Of a DNA stretch of 64,000 nucleotides, positions 16,517-24,487 are shown one piece after another (the stretch's first letter is position 1; each line of letters opens with the position of its first letter). Under the pieces are notes generated by a model. The model was given only the letters and a program-made list of their open reading frames with translations. It had not been told where the DNA came from and did no database searches. The DNA lies in NCBI RefSeq assembly GCF_039973015.1, contig NZ_JBDWLT010000010.1, positions 62,001-126,000 on the forward strand, in the 5' to 3' direction. Made by a program: the position numbers and the translations under genes. The stretch comes from Parvibaculum sp039973015. Lineage in GTDB: Bacteria > Pseudomonadota > Alphaproteobacteria > Parvibaculales > Parvibaculaceae.

Positions 16517-18241
16517 CTAACTGTGGCTCCGCTCGCGCCCGGCATGGCGCCAGCGCGACACGATGGCCTCAAGCCCGGCCCGGTCGAGATTGGGCCTGCT
16601 CCAGGATTGCGAAAAGCCCGAATTGAGGTTCCTCGGCACACCTTTGTCGGCGATGTCGGCGAACTTGATCCGCATCGGCATGCCGACCCCCTGCCCGAGC
16701 ACGATCGCCTCGCGATCGCCGAGCAGCGGCAGGAAGTCGAGAAGATCGAGCGCACCGTCATGCGTGTTGGCCCGCATGACCTGCTGATCGCGTTCCGTCG
16801 ACAGCCGCATCGCGACGACCGTGCTGCACTGGGAGAGGATCGTCGTGTCGAGCTCCGATGGCCGCTGGGTGACGAGGGCGAGCGACAGGCCGTATTTGCG
16901 CCCCTCCTTCGCAATGCGCGAAAGCGCTTGCCGCGTCGGCGCAAAACCTTCCCCCCCAGTCGCGGGCGCATAGCGATGCGCCTCCTCGCAAACGAGAAGC
17001 ATGGGCAGTCCGCCCTTGCTCCAGACAGCCAGGTCAAAGGCAAGCCGCGAAATCACAGAGATCACGACATCCAGAATTTCCGGCGGTACCGTTGAAAGAT
17101 TGATGACAGTGATCGGGCGTCCGTCATTCGGCACACGGAACAGGCGGCCAAGAATGTCGGCCATCGTATCCTGCACCTGCAGACTGCCAAACATGAAGCT
17201 GTAGCGCTGATCGCTCGCAAGCGTTTCGATACGGTTCTTCAACCGGCGAAAGGGAAGCGTCTTCTGTGTGCGGTCGAGCTTGCCAAGCTGCTCGTCAATA
17301 TAGGACAGGACATCCGACAGACGGAACGGCGTCGGCGCATCGACGGTCATGCCGCCGGTCTCTCCCGGACGGCGCGCAATCTGGCGGTTGGCCGAGGCGT
17401 CGGAATAGCGCCGCTTTGCCGCGATGACCGCGTCGTTGAGAATTTCGACCTCGGCTTCGTGGTAGGCATCCCCGCTCGTCAGCGCCGCCGAGAGTTCCTG
17501 GAAATTGAGAAGCCAGAAAGGCAGATGCAGATTGCTCGGGTCGATGAGTTCCGCGCGGTCGCCAAACGCGGTTGGGTATTCGTTATGCACATCCAGCATC
17601 ACGATATGCGCGTGATTATGTCCATCCAGAACACGCTGGAGAATGGCGGTAAGGGCGCAGGATTTTCCGCAACCTGTCGTGCCGACAACGATAAAGTGCT
17701 TTGCAAGCAGATCGTCGATGATAAAGCGCGCCGGCACCGCCGCATCCTGAAAAAGCGTGCCCACTTCTATCGTCGCGACATTCGGCTGCGTATAGACACG
17801 CGTCAGGTCGTAGCGATCCGCAAGCAAGACAGGATCGCTGATGGTCGGAAGATGCGAAACGCCGCGCCGAAACGAAAGCCGCCCGTCCACCGGATCGTCC
17901 ACCACTTCACCGGCGAGGTTGAGTTCGATAAGCCTGATATCTTCGGTCGTCCCGCCATTTGTAGGCGCAGGCGCGCTGACAGCGGATACAAGACCGATGA
18001 CGGTGGCAAGCGGCGTCGGCACTTTCACCAGCTGTCCGATCTCGACGCGAGGCTCTGCGTTCTGCGCACCATGCTCATGCTCCAGCACGGCAATCGCCTG
18101 CGAGCCCGACACGGAGACGATATGGGCAATACGCTTTGGCGGTGCCGCTGGCGCTCCGCGCCGCTCGACAAGAGGCGGCGCCTCCGGCGAGACGTCCTGC
18201 GTGCCTTCGCCCGCACTCTGGAATTTAGACATGCTGGTCAT
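16517..18241 (-). CDS. HerA-like FtsK/HerA superfamily ATPase
   Basis: 574 residues from the ATG at 18241 (AGGA 8 bases upstream), overlapping the kinase gene by 17 bases. Residues 40-130 resemble the HAS beta-barrel of HerA. Walker A is GTTGCGKS (187-194), with LVCEEAHRYAP as Walker B and LSRIAKEGRKYGLSLALVTQRP as the conserved sensor/arginine region. HerA ATPases translocate DNA, usually with the NurA nuclease, in end resection or in defence systems. No NurA is seen nearby, so the partner and role are open. Translational coupling to the kinase is likely. Confidence 0.85.
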   Translation of the reverse strand: MTSMSKFQSAGEGTQDVSPEAPPLVERRGAPAAPPKRIAHIVSVSGSQAIAVLEHEHGAQNAEPRVEIGQLVKVPTPLATVIGLVSAVSAPAPTNGGTTEDIRLIELNLAGEVVDDPVDGRLSFRRGVSHLPTISDPVLLADRYDLTRVYTQPNVATIEVGTLFQDAAVPARFIIDDLLAKHFIVVGTTGCGKSCALTAILQRVLDGHNHAHIVMLDVHNEYPTAFGDRAELIDPSNLHLPFWLLNFQELSAALTSGDAYHEAEVEILNDAVIAAKRRYSDASANRQIARRPGETGGMTVDAPTPFRLSDVLSYIDEQLGKLDRTQKTLPFRRLKNRIETLASDQRYSFMFGSLQVQDTMADILGRLFRVPNDGRPITVINLSTVPPEILDVVISVISRLAFDLAVWSKGGLPMLLVCEEAHRYAPATGGEGFAPTRQALSRIAKEGRKYGLSLALVTQRPSELDTTILSQCSTVVAMRLSTERDQQVMRANTHDGALDLLDFLPLLGDREAIVLGQGVGMPMRIKFADIADKGVPRNLNSGFSQSWSRPNLDRAGLEAIVSRWRHAGRERSHS

Positions 18242-19109
18242 GAAACTTGTCCTGGTCGTGCATGTGTTGACCGTCCGGGCGACCGGGCGGCAAAGTGAAA
18301 AACACGGTCGTTCCCTTGCCCGGCTCGCTGTGAATCCGGAACTCACCGCCGTGAAGCTTGGTAAGCGCCGCAGCAATCGGAAGGCCGAGTCCCGTGCCCT
18401 CATGACCTCGCGCATAGCTCGACTGCACTTGCCCGAAAGGCGTCATCGCATAATCGATTTGTTCCCGCGTCATGCCGACGCCGGTATCGGCAACGGCAAT
18501 CGTCGCCCCGCCATCCGGCGTCCGCGTCGCAACCAGGACCACGCGCCCCCCTTCGGCCGTGAACTTGTGCGCGTTGGAAAGAAGGTTGATGAGAACTTGT
18601 TTGATACGGCGCACATCGATTGGCACCTGCGGGAGGATCGCATCTGCCTTGACCTCGAACACCTGCTTCTTGTCGCGAACCCGGGGCTCGACGAGCACCA
18701 CGCAAGCATCGATAAGCTCGCGAAGGTCACAAGGCTCCTTCGTAAGCGCAAATGTGCCGCTCTCGATCTTGGAGATATCGAGAATATCGGAAATGATGTT
18801 GAGAAGATGCCTGCCCGCGCCCGCGATATGAGACGCATACTCGACTGTCTTGTCGGAGGGTTGCCCGCTCGCCCCGATGTGCTGGATGAATTCCGAAAAG
18901 CCGATAATGGCGTTGAGCGGCGTTCTCAGCTCATGGCTCATATTCGCGAGAAACTCGGACTTCGTACGGCTTGCCATGTCGGATTCAGCCTTGGCAGAAC
19001 GCAAGGCAGCCTCCGACTTCTGACGCGAGAGCAACTCGCCCAGATTGGTCGAATAATCCGCCAGAAGCGATTTCCGGCGTCCGCGCGAAGAGCTTCGCTG
19101 ATGAAACAT
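18225..19109 (-). CDS. cytoplasmic sensor histidine kinase without sensor domain
   Basis: 294 residues. HisKA with the H-box MSHELRTPLNAIIG (His59), then a HATPase_c domain with N-box LINLLSNAHKFT, G1 VADTGVGM, F-box MTPFGQV and G2 HEGTGLGLPI. Only about 45 residues, helical and coiled-coil-like, precede the H-box. There is no membrane span, PAS or other recognised sensor domain, and no response regulator adjoins it. The last 14 residues are His/Asp rich (HMHDQDKFHDQHV), though they are encoded where the HerA-like gene overlaps. It probably receives its signal through a partner protein. Confidence 0.9.
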   Translation of the reverse strand: MFHQRSSSRGRRKSLLADYSTNLGELLSRQKSEAALRSAKAESDMASRTKSEFLANMSHELRTPLNAIIGFSEFIQHIGASGQPSDKTVEYASHIAGAGRHLLNIISDILDISKIESGTFALTKEPCDLRELIDACVVLVEPRVRDKKQVFEVKADAILPQVPIDVRRIKQVLINLLSNAHKFTAEGGRVVLVATRTPDGGATIAVADTGVGMTREQIDYAMTPFGQVQSSYARGHEGTGLGLPIAAALTKLHGGEFRIHSEPGKGTTVFFTLPPGRPDGQHMHDQDKFHDQHV

Positions 19110-19264
19110 TGAAGGGCTTGTTCTCGCCTGCCTGTCGATCAGACGAGAATAGGGCCCGTATTGTTTCGGGGGGGTAAACGCCGTGTTAGTGAAACTTGCG
19201 ATTTTCCTGCGGCATTGCGCCGGAAGAGAAGCCTCTCTGTCCCATTTTGACCGGCAAGGGCAGG

Positions 19265-19762
19265 CTAGCCGAGCGCCGTTTCATTCGTTTCGCCGGTACG
19301 AATGCGGACCACCTGCTCCAGAGGCTGCACAAAAATCTTGCCGTCGCCGGTCTTGCCCGTGCTGGCAGCCCGCTCGATCTCACGCACGGCCTTTTCGACG
19401 AGCTCGGCACTGACCGCCACATCGATCCGAACCTTGGGAACTTCCATCACCTGATATTCCGCACCGCGATAGATTTCCGCGTGACCGCGCTGCCGGCCGA
19501 AGCCCTGCACTTGCGAAACGGTGATGCCCTCAATGCCGATCGCGACCAGTGCGTCGCGCAACTCCTCGTATTTATGGGGCCGGATGATGGCGGTGATCAT
19601 GCGCATGGGGAAACTCTTCTCATATTCGAGACCGTGAAGGACAAGACGCCGGATCGCTTCCGAGCGGGAGGGAAGATCCGCCTGCTCCCGGCGCCAGCGA
19701 TCCACCACATTGTTGAATTCGACGGAAGCAACAAGCTGAATTCTTTGATCAAGTTTTTCCAT
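19265..19762 (-). CDS. PII nitrogen-regulatory protein with fused N-terminal ribbon-helix-helix domain
   Basis: 165 residues from an ATG at 19762 with GAGG 6 bases upstream. Residues 1-52 form a ribbon-helix-helix DNA-binding domain: strand QRIQLVAS, helix VEFNNVVDRWRREQ, turn LPSR, helix SEAIRRLVLHGLE. Residues 53-165 are a complete PII protein: MRMITAIIRPHKYEELRDAL, T-loop GFGRQRGHAEIYRGAEY with the uridylylation-type Tyr (residue 103), STGKTGDGKIFVQP and RIRTGE for ATP/ADP. The frame is continuous, with no stop at the junction. An internal ATG (19606) with only weak AAGAG upstream could give free PII. I infer a 2-oxoglutarate/ATP-responsive repressor. Confidence 0.88.
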   Translation of the reverse strand: MEKLDQRIQLVASVEFNNVVDRWRREQADLPSRSEAIRRLVLHGLEYEKSFPMRMITAIIRPHKYEELRDALVAIGIEGITVSQVQGFGRQRGHAEIYRGAEYQVMEVPKVRIDVAVSAELVEKAVREIERAASTGKTGDGKIFVQPLEQVVRIRTGETNETALG

Positions 19763-19888
19763 ATTCAGCCTCGCATTGAACAAGAACAGGCTGGCGTTCC
19801 GATACCGTAAGGCGGAAAAACGCCGAAAACACAGGGAATTAGGTCATTCCTAGCAGCGCCTCGAGCTTCTGTCCAAAGAATGTGTAAT

Positions 19889-19905
19889 TACTCTATTTGA
19901 GAGTA
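19889..19905. promoter_or_regulatory. inverted repeat upstream of the -35 box (putative operator 1)
   Basis: TACTCT-N5-AGAGTA, a perfect 6-bp dyad directly next to the TTGACA box. Its TACTC/GAGTA halves resemble those of the second dyad at 19926-19938. A candidate binding site for the divergently encoded RHH-PII protein. Confidence 0.5.
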
Positions 19906-19934
19906 TTGACAAACTTACACATCTTACTCATATT
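19906..19934 (+). promoter_or_regulatory. sigma70-type promoter of the YRG-repeat gene
   Basis: A perfect TTGACA (19906-19911), a 17-base spacer and CATATT (19929-19934) as -10 (4 of 6). It lies in an AT-rich island that contrasts with the GC-rich surroundings. Confidence 0.65.
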
Positions 19935-19938
19935 GAGT
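19926..19938. promoter_or_regulatory. inverted repeat over the -10 box (putative operator 2)
   Basis: ACTCA-TAT-TGAGT, a perfect 5-bp dyad covering the -10 element. Its centre is about 35 bp from the first dyad, and a protein bound here would block the promoter. Confidence 0.5.
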
Positions 19939-19972
19939 GACATCAGAGGAAGCAAACCGCAGGAGGCATCCC

Positions 19973-20149
19973 ATGACCGATCTGACTTACAGGGGCGTTG
20001 CTCATCACGGCGATCACAATACGGCTCCTTCCAAGGACTCCGTCCTGAATTACCGCGGCGCGCGCTACCATTCGACCGAAGCCCACAAGGGCAAGCCGCA
20101 GGCGAACCGGACAGGCCTGCGCTACCGCGGCGCACCGCAACACGGCTGA
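19973..20149 (+). CDS. small DUF4278-like protein with three YRG repeats
   Basis: 58 residues from an ATG with AGGAGG 7 bases upstream. It contains three copies of a L-x-YRG-x-x-x-H unit: LTYRGVAHHG, LNYRGARYHS and LRYRGAPQHG. The LTYRG core matches DUF4278, a short family of unknown function. It is basic and His-rich, without a membrane span. It is transcribed divergently from the RHH-PII gene across a 210-base region containing the promoter and dyads above, and ends before a hairpin terminator. Confidence 0.75.
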   Translation: MTDLTYRGVAHHGDHNTAPSKDSVLNYRGARYHSTEAHKGKPQANRTGLRYRGAPQHG

Positions 20150-20225
20150 GGAGACTGCCCGCAAGCACTCGTCTGAGGGTTGCCTTCCCCGGCGCGTACA
20201 AGATGGCGAGCAGCCTCCGATAGAC

Positions 20226-20265
20226 GAAAGGCCGTTTCCTTCCCGCGAGGGAACGGCCTTTCTGT
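20226..20265 (+). terminator. hairpin terminator after the YRG-repeat gene
   Basis: AAAGGCCGTTTCC, loop, GGGAACGGCCTTT and CTGTTTT on the plus strand, 77 bases past the stop. One G-T pair; the symmetric A/T ends could also serve the tRNA-Thr transcript from the right. Confidence 0.8.
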
Positions 20266-20359
20266 TTTCCGAACGCCGCGGCGGCGCAAGTCGTGATCTG
20301 GAACCGGGCGAAGACAGCCGCGAAACCGGAAGATTGGCCAGAAGGAAATCAGGGAAAAG

Positions 20360-20435
20360 TGGTGCCGCTTGGGTGACTCGAACACCCGACCCCCTCATTA
20401 CGAATGAGGTGCTCTACCAACTGAGCTAAAGCGGC
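20360..20435 (-). tRNA. tRNA-Thr (CGT)
   Basis: A 76-base cloverleaf on the minus strand with encoded CCA. Acceptor GCCGCTT/AAGCGGC, D arm GCTC/GAGC, anticodon stem CCTCA/TGAGG with loop TTCGTAA (anticodon CGT), and T arm GGGTG-TTCGAGT-CACCC. It reads ACG. Confidence 0.97.
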
Positions 20436-20536
20436 GGCGGGACGGGCAGAAAAACCGCCTGTCCGCGAGGGCCCTCAGATACCCCGCCATCGCGTCTTTG
20501 GCAACAGGGAGAAAGGGCCCCGAGGATGATTTGGGC

Positions 20537-21577
20537 TTATTCGGCAGCTTCGGGTTGCGGTTCCGCATCGCCCGCAGGGGCGACCTCACCCGATCCGGCA
20601 TCGGCCTGAACTTTCGCCCGAACTTTCGCAAGGAAGCTACGCACGGCCGCAGCGCTCGCCCCGGGCACCTCCTCCATCGGCACATGCCCGACATTCTCGA
20701 AGATGACGAGTTCGGCCTGCGGAATCCGCTTCTGAAACTCATGAGCCGCGGAGACGGGAATGAGCCCGTCCTTGTCACCCCAGAGAACGAGAGTGGGCGC
20801 CTCGATTTCGCTGAGCCGATCCGCAAAGGCTTCCTCATTGCGGGAAGCGTAGCTTGCAAACCGCATCCGCGTTGCATCGCGATTGCCCTCATGCAGCGTG
20901 AGATCAAAATAACGCGCGACCATCTCGTCCGTCACCTTCGACTGGTCGACAAAAACCTTGCGCACACCCTCCTCGACAAGCGACCGCGGCAACACGTATC
21001 GCATGACATTGCTGACGACCGGCATACTCGCGACCCGGAAGGCGAGCGGCACATCGTCATCGTCGCGCTTGACCGGAATGCCGGCTGCATCGACCAGAAT
21101 GAGCGCAGAGACGCTTTCAGGATGCTCAAGCGTGTAAAGCGCGGCAATGCCACCCCCCATTGAATTACCCGCGATCGCGAAGCGCCCGACATGAAGCGTT
21201 TCCAGCACCTCGTGAACGAAGGCCGTCATACCCTCGCGCGTGTAATCATCGCCCGGAACACGGCCCGTAAGCCCATGCCCCGGCAAATCCATACTGATGA
21301 TGCGATAGGTGCCGCCCAGCTCTTCGACCCAAGGCTCCCATGTGTGAAGAGAGGCATTGGAACCGTGCACGAGGACCAGCGCCGGCCCCTCCGGATTTCC
21401 TTCGTCGCGCACATGGACACCCGCCCCGCTTGGAAGCGTGACGAATTGCGAAGCCCCGGTCGCATATTTCCCGATGAGTTGCTCTCGTGGCACATCGAGC
21501 TGCACGAACGAGATCATGATCACGGCAAACGCCAGCAGAATAAGCGTCACCGTGCCGGCCAGAAGCCGTTTCACCAT
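20537..21577 (-). CDS. alpha/beta hydrolase, membrane-anchored
   Basis: 346 residues beginning with an uncleaved-looking membrane anchor (residues 5-25). Alpha/beta hydrolase landmarks: oxyanion HGSNAS (71-76), DLPGHG, nucleophile elbow GNSMGG (Ser139), acid in LWGDKDGLIP and catalytic His in FENVGHVPME. An Ala/Pro/Glu-rich tail follows. The substrate is unknown; the closest style is lipase/esterase or epoxide hydrolase-like enzymes. Its start overlaps the end of the HemY-like gene by 7 bases, so it is cotranscribed with the heme cluster, which is unusual company for a hydrolase. Confidence 0.87.
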   Translation of the reverse strand: MVKRLLAGTVTLILLAFAVIMISFVQLDVPREQLIGKYATGASQFVTLPSGAGVHVRDEGNPEGPALVLVHGSNASLHTWEPWVEELGGTYRIISMDLPGHGLTGRVPGDDYTREGMTAFVHEVLETLHVGRFAIAGNSMGGGIAALYTLEHPESVSALILVDAAGIPVKRDDDDVPLAFRVASMPVVSNVMRYVLPRSLVEEGVRKVFVDQSKVTDEMVARYFDLTLHEGNRDATRMRFASYASRNEEAFADRLSEIEAPTLVLWGDKDGLIPVSAAHEFQKRIPQAELVIFENVGHVPMEEVPGASAAAVRSFLAKVRAKVQADAGSGEVAPAGDAEPQPEAAE

Positions 21578-23100
21578 TTATTCTCCCCCTCCCGCTTGTC
21601 CCCGGTTTCATCCGGACCGGGATCGTCGGGCAGGGGCGGTTGAAAGGCAAGAGCTTCGCCGGTCGCTCCCGTCTCGCGCACCGCAGGCGCAACAGTGACC
21701 TCAAGCGGCCCTTCGGAACCGGAAGCTTTCTCGTCAGGCCCATCGAGAGGAACAGGCGCCTCATTCTGCGCAAGTGCCATGACCGGCGCTGTCCATTCAA
21801 GCGCATCGAACTCGCCGGTCACCGGATTGATGGGGGACCAGCGCGCAGAGCGGTAGCCGGTCCCCGTCCATTGAGGGTCTTCCGACGCATGCAGCGCGCG
21901 CGTGAGCCAGCTCCTTGCCGCGCCCCGGTCGCCATATTCGCCTTCCTCGATCTCGGACATGAGTTCGCAGACCCGCTGCCCTGGCTGCTCTTGCGCCATC
22001 GGACCGGCGTAAGGGGCAAGCGCCTCGCGCGCCGCTTTCCAGTCGCGCGCACCGATAGCGCCACGAGCGACGAGAATACGGCTTTCGAGGTGATCGGGGT
22101 TGCGGACGGCAAGCGCGTTCGCGCGTTCCGCCCGGGCATAGCCGCTTTCGTCCTCAACCAGATCGAGCCACGCATCGGCAAGGTCTGGATGCGGCACCAC
22201 GCTCCATGCATCCTCGATGAGCTTCATGCCCTTGCGGACGTGACCCGTCTCCGCGCAAAGCTTGGCGGCAAGCGCGATGGCGGGCACGAAGCGCGGCTCG
22301 AGCGATGCGGCTTCAAGCGCAAGCTTTGCCGCTTTCTCGAAGGCGGGCTTGCGCGCATCGCCCACCTGACCGCGAGCGGCTTCCGCGGCTGTCATCGCAC
22401 GGGCGGTAAGCAGCACAGCGCGGCGGCGGCGCGCATCGTCGCGCGGAATGAGCTTTGCCCCAACCACACGGTCAAGCGTCTTCAGCGCACCATCCCAGTC
22501 TTCTTCCGCTGCCTCGATTTCGAAGACGGCCTGTGCTGCCCAGGAAGTCTGCGGGCGCAAATCGAAAGCCCGGCGCGCATAGGCCAGTGCGCCATCGCGA
22601 TCACCCGCGCGCCGCGCCTGAATGAAAAGACCGCGAAGGCCGAGAAATTCCGTCTCGGGGGCCGCCAGCATCTTTTCGAAATATCTCGTCGCTCCCGCCT
22701 CGTCACCTTCGAGCTGCGCTGCCTGAGCGGCGAGAAGAAGCGTCAGTGGCGGCGCATCCAGAAGCTTGTGCGCCTGTGCCGCATAACGCTTGGCATCGGA
22801 GGCATCGCCCGCGGCAACCGCAACCATCCCGCGCGAAAGAGCGAGGAAGCCCTTCTGCTGACGGCGCTTTTCGAGAAAGTTCGAAACGCTTGCGGGCGTC
22901 TCGATGAAGCTCACCACGATGCGGTAGACGAGGAGGACCAGGAAGGCCGCAAGCGCCATCGCACCAACGCCGACAACGAAACTCGTGCGGATTTCATACC
23001 CGCGCCAATGCATGACAAGCTCGCCCGGATTGTCGGCAAGCCAGATCGCGATGCCGCTGAGGACCGCAATGATGAGGAATGTGTACAGGGCGCGCAGCAT
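21571..23100 (-). CDS. HemY-like tetratricopeptide membrane protein
   Basis: 509 residues. Two N-terminal membrane segments (about 4-22 and 41-63) enclose the HemY_N motif NPGELVMHWRGYEIRTS, followed by a long TPR solenoid (ALSRGMVAVAAGDASDAKRYA, GALAYARRAFDLRP and similar helices to about residue 400) and a low-complexity acidic C-terminus. Encoded as usual in the hemC-hemD operon of proteobacteria; its exact role in heme synthesis is unproven, though scaffolding is suspected. It follows the Mic60-like gene by 5 bases. Confidence 0.9.
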   Translation of the reverse strand: MLRALYTFLIIAVLSGIAIWLADNPGELVMHWRGYEIRTSFVVGVGAMALAAFLVLLVYRIVVSFIETPASVSNFLEKRRQQKGFLALSRGMVAVAAGDASDAKRYAAQAHKLLDAPPLTLLLAAQAAQLEGDEAGATRYFEKMLAAPETEFLGLRGLFIQARRAGDRDGALAYARRAFDLRPQTSWAAQAVFEIEAAEEDWDGALKTLDRVVGAKLIPRDDARRRRAVLLTARAMTAAEAARGQVGDARKPAFEKAAKLALEAASLEPRFVPAIALAAKLCAETGHVRKGMKLIEDAWSVVPHPDLADAWLDLVEDESGYARAERANALAVRNPDHLESRILVARGAIGARDWKAAREALAPYAGPMAQEQPGQRVCELMSEIEEGEYGDRGAARSWLTRALHASEDPQWTGTGYRSARWSPINPVTGEFDALEWTAPVMALAQNEAPVPLDGPDEKASGSEGPLEVTVAPAVRETGATGEALAFQPPLPDDPGPDETGDKREGENKW

Positions 23101-23105
23101 CAGCG

Positions 23106-24407
23106 TCAGCCCTTCGCCTTGGCGAGTTGCGCCGCAACGCTTGCGCTGAGCTCCCTCACAAGCCGGTCCGTCTCAAGGCGCGCGCGCGCATCGGCGAGCC
23201 ATGAGGCCGCCGCTTCAGCGGCCGGGCCTTCGAGCGTTTCGGCTTCCTTCACCGCCCCCCCAAGGTCATGCACCTTTAGCCGCTCTTCCATTCGCGCAAC
23301 TTTCGCTTCGGTCGTATCTCCTGAAATTTCCCCCGTCTTGCGGATCGTGACGAGCGACTTCGCATTGGCGAGGAAGCGCGACCACCATCCATCCGCATCC
23401 GCGCGGCGTTCCGCATCGAAGATATTTTCGGCAAGCGCCGGGAAGCGCGCCTCGAGCGCGGCGCGCGTCGGCACCCCTCCGGATGCAGCCTCTGCGAGAT
23501 CGGCAAGCGCCGTCTCCCCGGGCAGGAAAGTCCGCACCGTGTCGAGTTCCGTCTCGAACGAACCGGCGCTTTCGGCGGCGCGCGCAAGGTTCGCGAGTGC
23601 AAGGCCGAGGGCCGCGCGCGCGGCAGCGTCGGGATCGTCCTCCTCTTCTTCAAGCGCGGCGACGCGCTCTTCCATCTTCTGCACGTTCGGCGCGAGCGAG
23701 GCGAGACGAAGATCGAGAGCCTTTACCAGCGTTTCGATGCTGCCGACCTGACCCGCGATGCCGGGTGGCGGCAAGCCCTCCGAAATCCCGCCGACCTGCT
23801 GCTCAAGTTCACGCAGGGAGCCACGCGTATCGTTGAGCGCGGAGGTCATTTTCTGTGTGTCTGCGGCGAGAGTTTCGAGCCGTTCACGAAGGGCGGCGGC
23901 GCTGTCGGGTGTTTCCGACGCAGCCGCGAGATCTTTTTCGAGTTGATCGATGCGGTTGCCAAGCGAGGTGAATGTCGCACCGGTTTGCGTGGCGCTTTCA
24001 CCGGCACCGGCCTCAAGGGCGTCAATGCGCTGTTCGAAACCGGCAAATGCGTCCCCATCGCCCGCGCGCTGCGGCAGACCCACGAACCAGACAGCCGCGA
24101 GCGCGACCGCCGCACCGCCAAGGCCCGCGACCCCTGCCGCAAGAACAATCGGCAAAGGCGAACGCTGCGAGCCCGAGGCCTCTGCTTTGTCGCTCGCAGA
24201 CTTATCGTCAGACGCTGCCGCGGGCTTGTCCTCGACGGGCTCGGCTTTTCCTTCGAGAGTGCGCGGCTCCTTCTGGCGCTTCGTCGACCCGCGCGGCTTG
24301 CCGTCCTCGGGCTTCAGATATTCCGCCGTTGTTTCCTTCGCACTCTCGTCTGGGCCCATGCCGGCGCCCGTCTTGTCGTCTTTGCCGCTGCCGTTTGGAT
24401 CACTCAT
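23106..24407 (-). CDS. Mic60/mitofilin-like inner-membrane protein (COG4223)
   Basis: 433 residues from the ATG at 24407 (AGAAGG 6 bases upstream). A charged, disordered cytoplasmic N-terminus (about 80 residues) precedes one membrane span (about PLPIVLAAGVAGLGGAAVALAA). A long coiled-coil region follows, then a C-terminal mitofilin-like domain (VRTFLPGE... through WLADARARLETDRLV). This is the alphaproteobacterial relative of mitochondrial Mic60, thought to shape inner-membrane curvature and contact outer-membrane assembly proteins. Its position between hemD and hemY is the conserved alphaproteobacterial arrangement. Confidence 0.88.
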   Translation of the reverse strand: MSDPNGSGKDDKTGAGMGPDESAKETTAEYLKPEDGKPRGSTKRQKEPRTLEGKAEPVEDKPAAASDDKSASDKAEASGSQRSPLPIVLAAGVAGLGGAAVALAAVWFVGLPQRAGDGDAFAGFEQRIDALEAGAGESATQTGATFTSLGNRIDQLEKDLAAASETPDSAAALRERLETLAADTQKMTSALNDTRGSLRELEQQVGGISEGLPPPGIAGQVGSIETLVKALDLRLASLAPNVQKMEERVAALEEEEDDPDAAARAALGLALANLARAAESAGSFETELDTVRTFLPGETALADLAEAASGGVPTRAALEARFPALAENIFDAERRADADGWWSRFLANAKSLVTIRKTGEISGDTTEAKVARMEERLKVHDLGGAVKEAETLEGPAAEAAASWLADARARLETDRLVRELSASVAAQLAKAKG

Positions 24408-24487
24408 CTGAAGCCTTCTGGGGAAATCCCTGTCGCCGCCACTATAGAGGCTCAAAGCGCATGGGTCAGGGCGAAGTTCCGGGAAAA

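Noticed and set aside
16405..17043. N-terminal extension of the copper chaperone frame
   Set aside because: Out-of-frame reading of the HerA-like gene; the lipoprotein signal begins at the ATG at 16404.
21640..23751. 703-residue rightward open frame
   Set aside because: Antisense to the HemY-like and Mic60-like genes; no domain, no ribosome-binding site, shadow-type composition.
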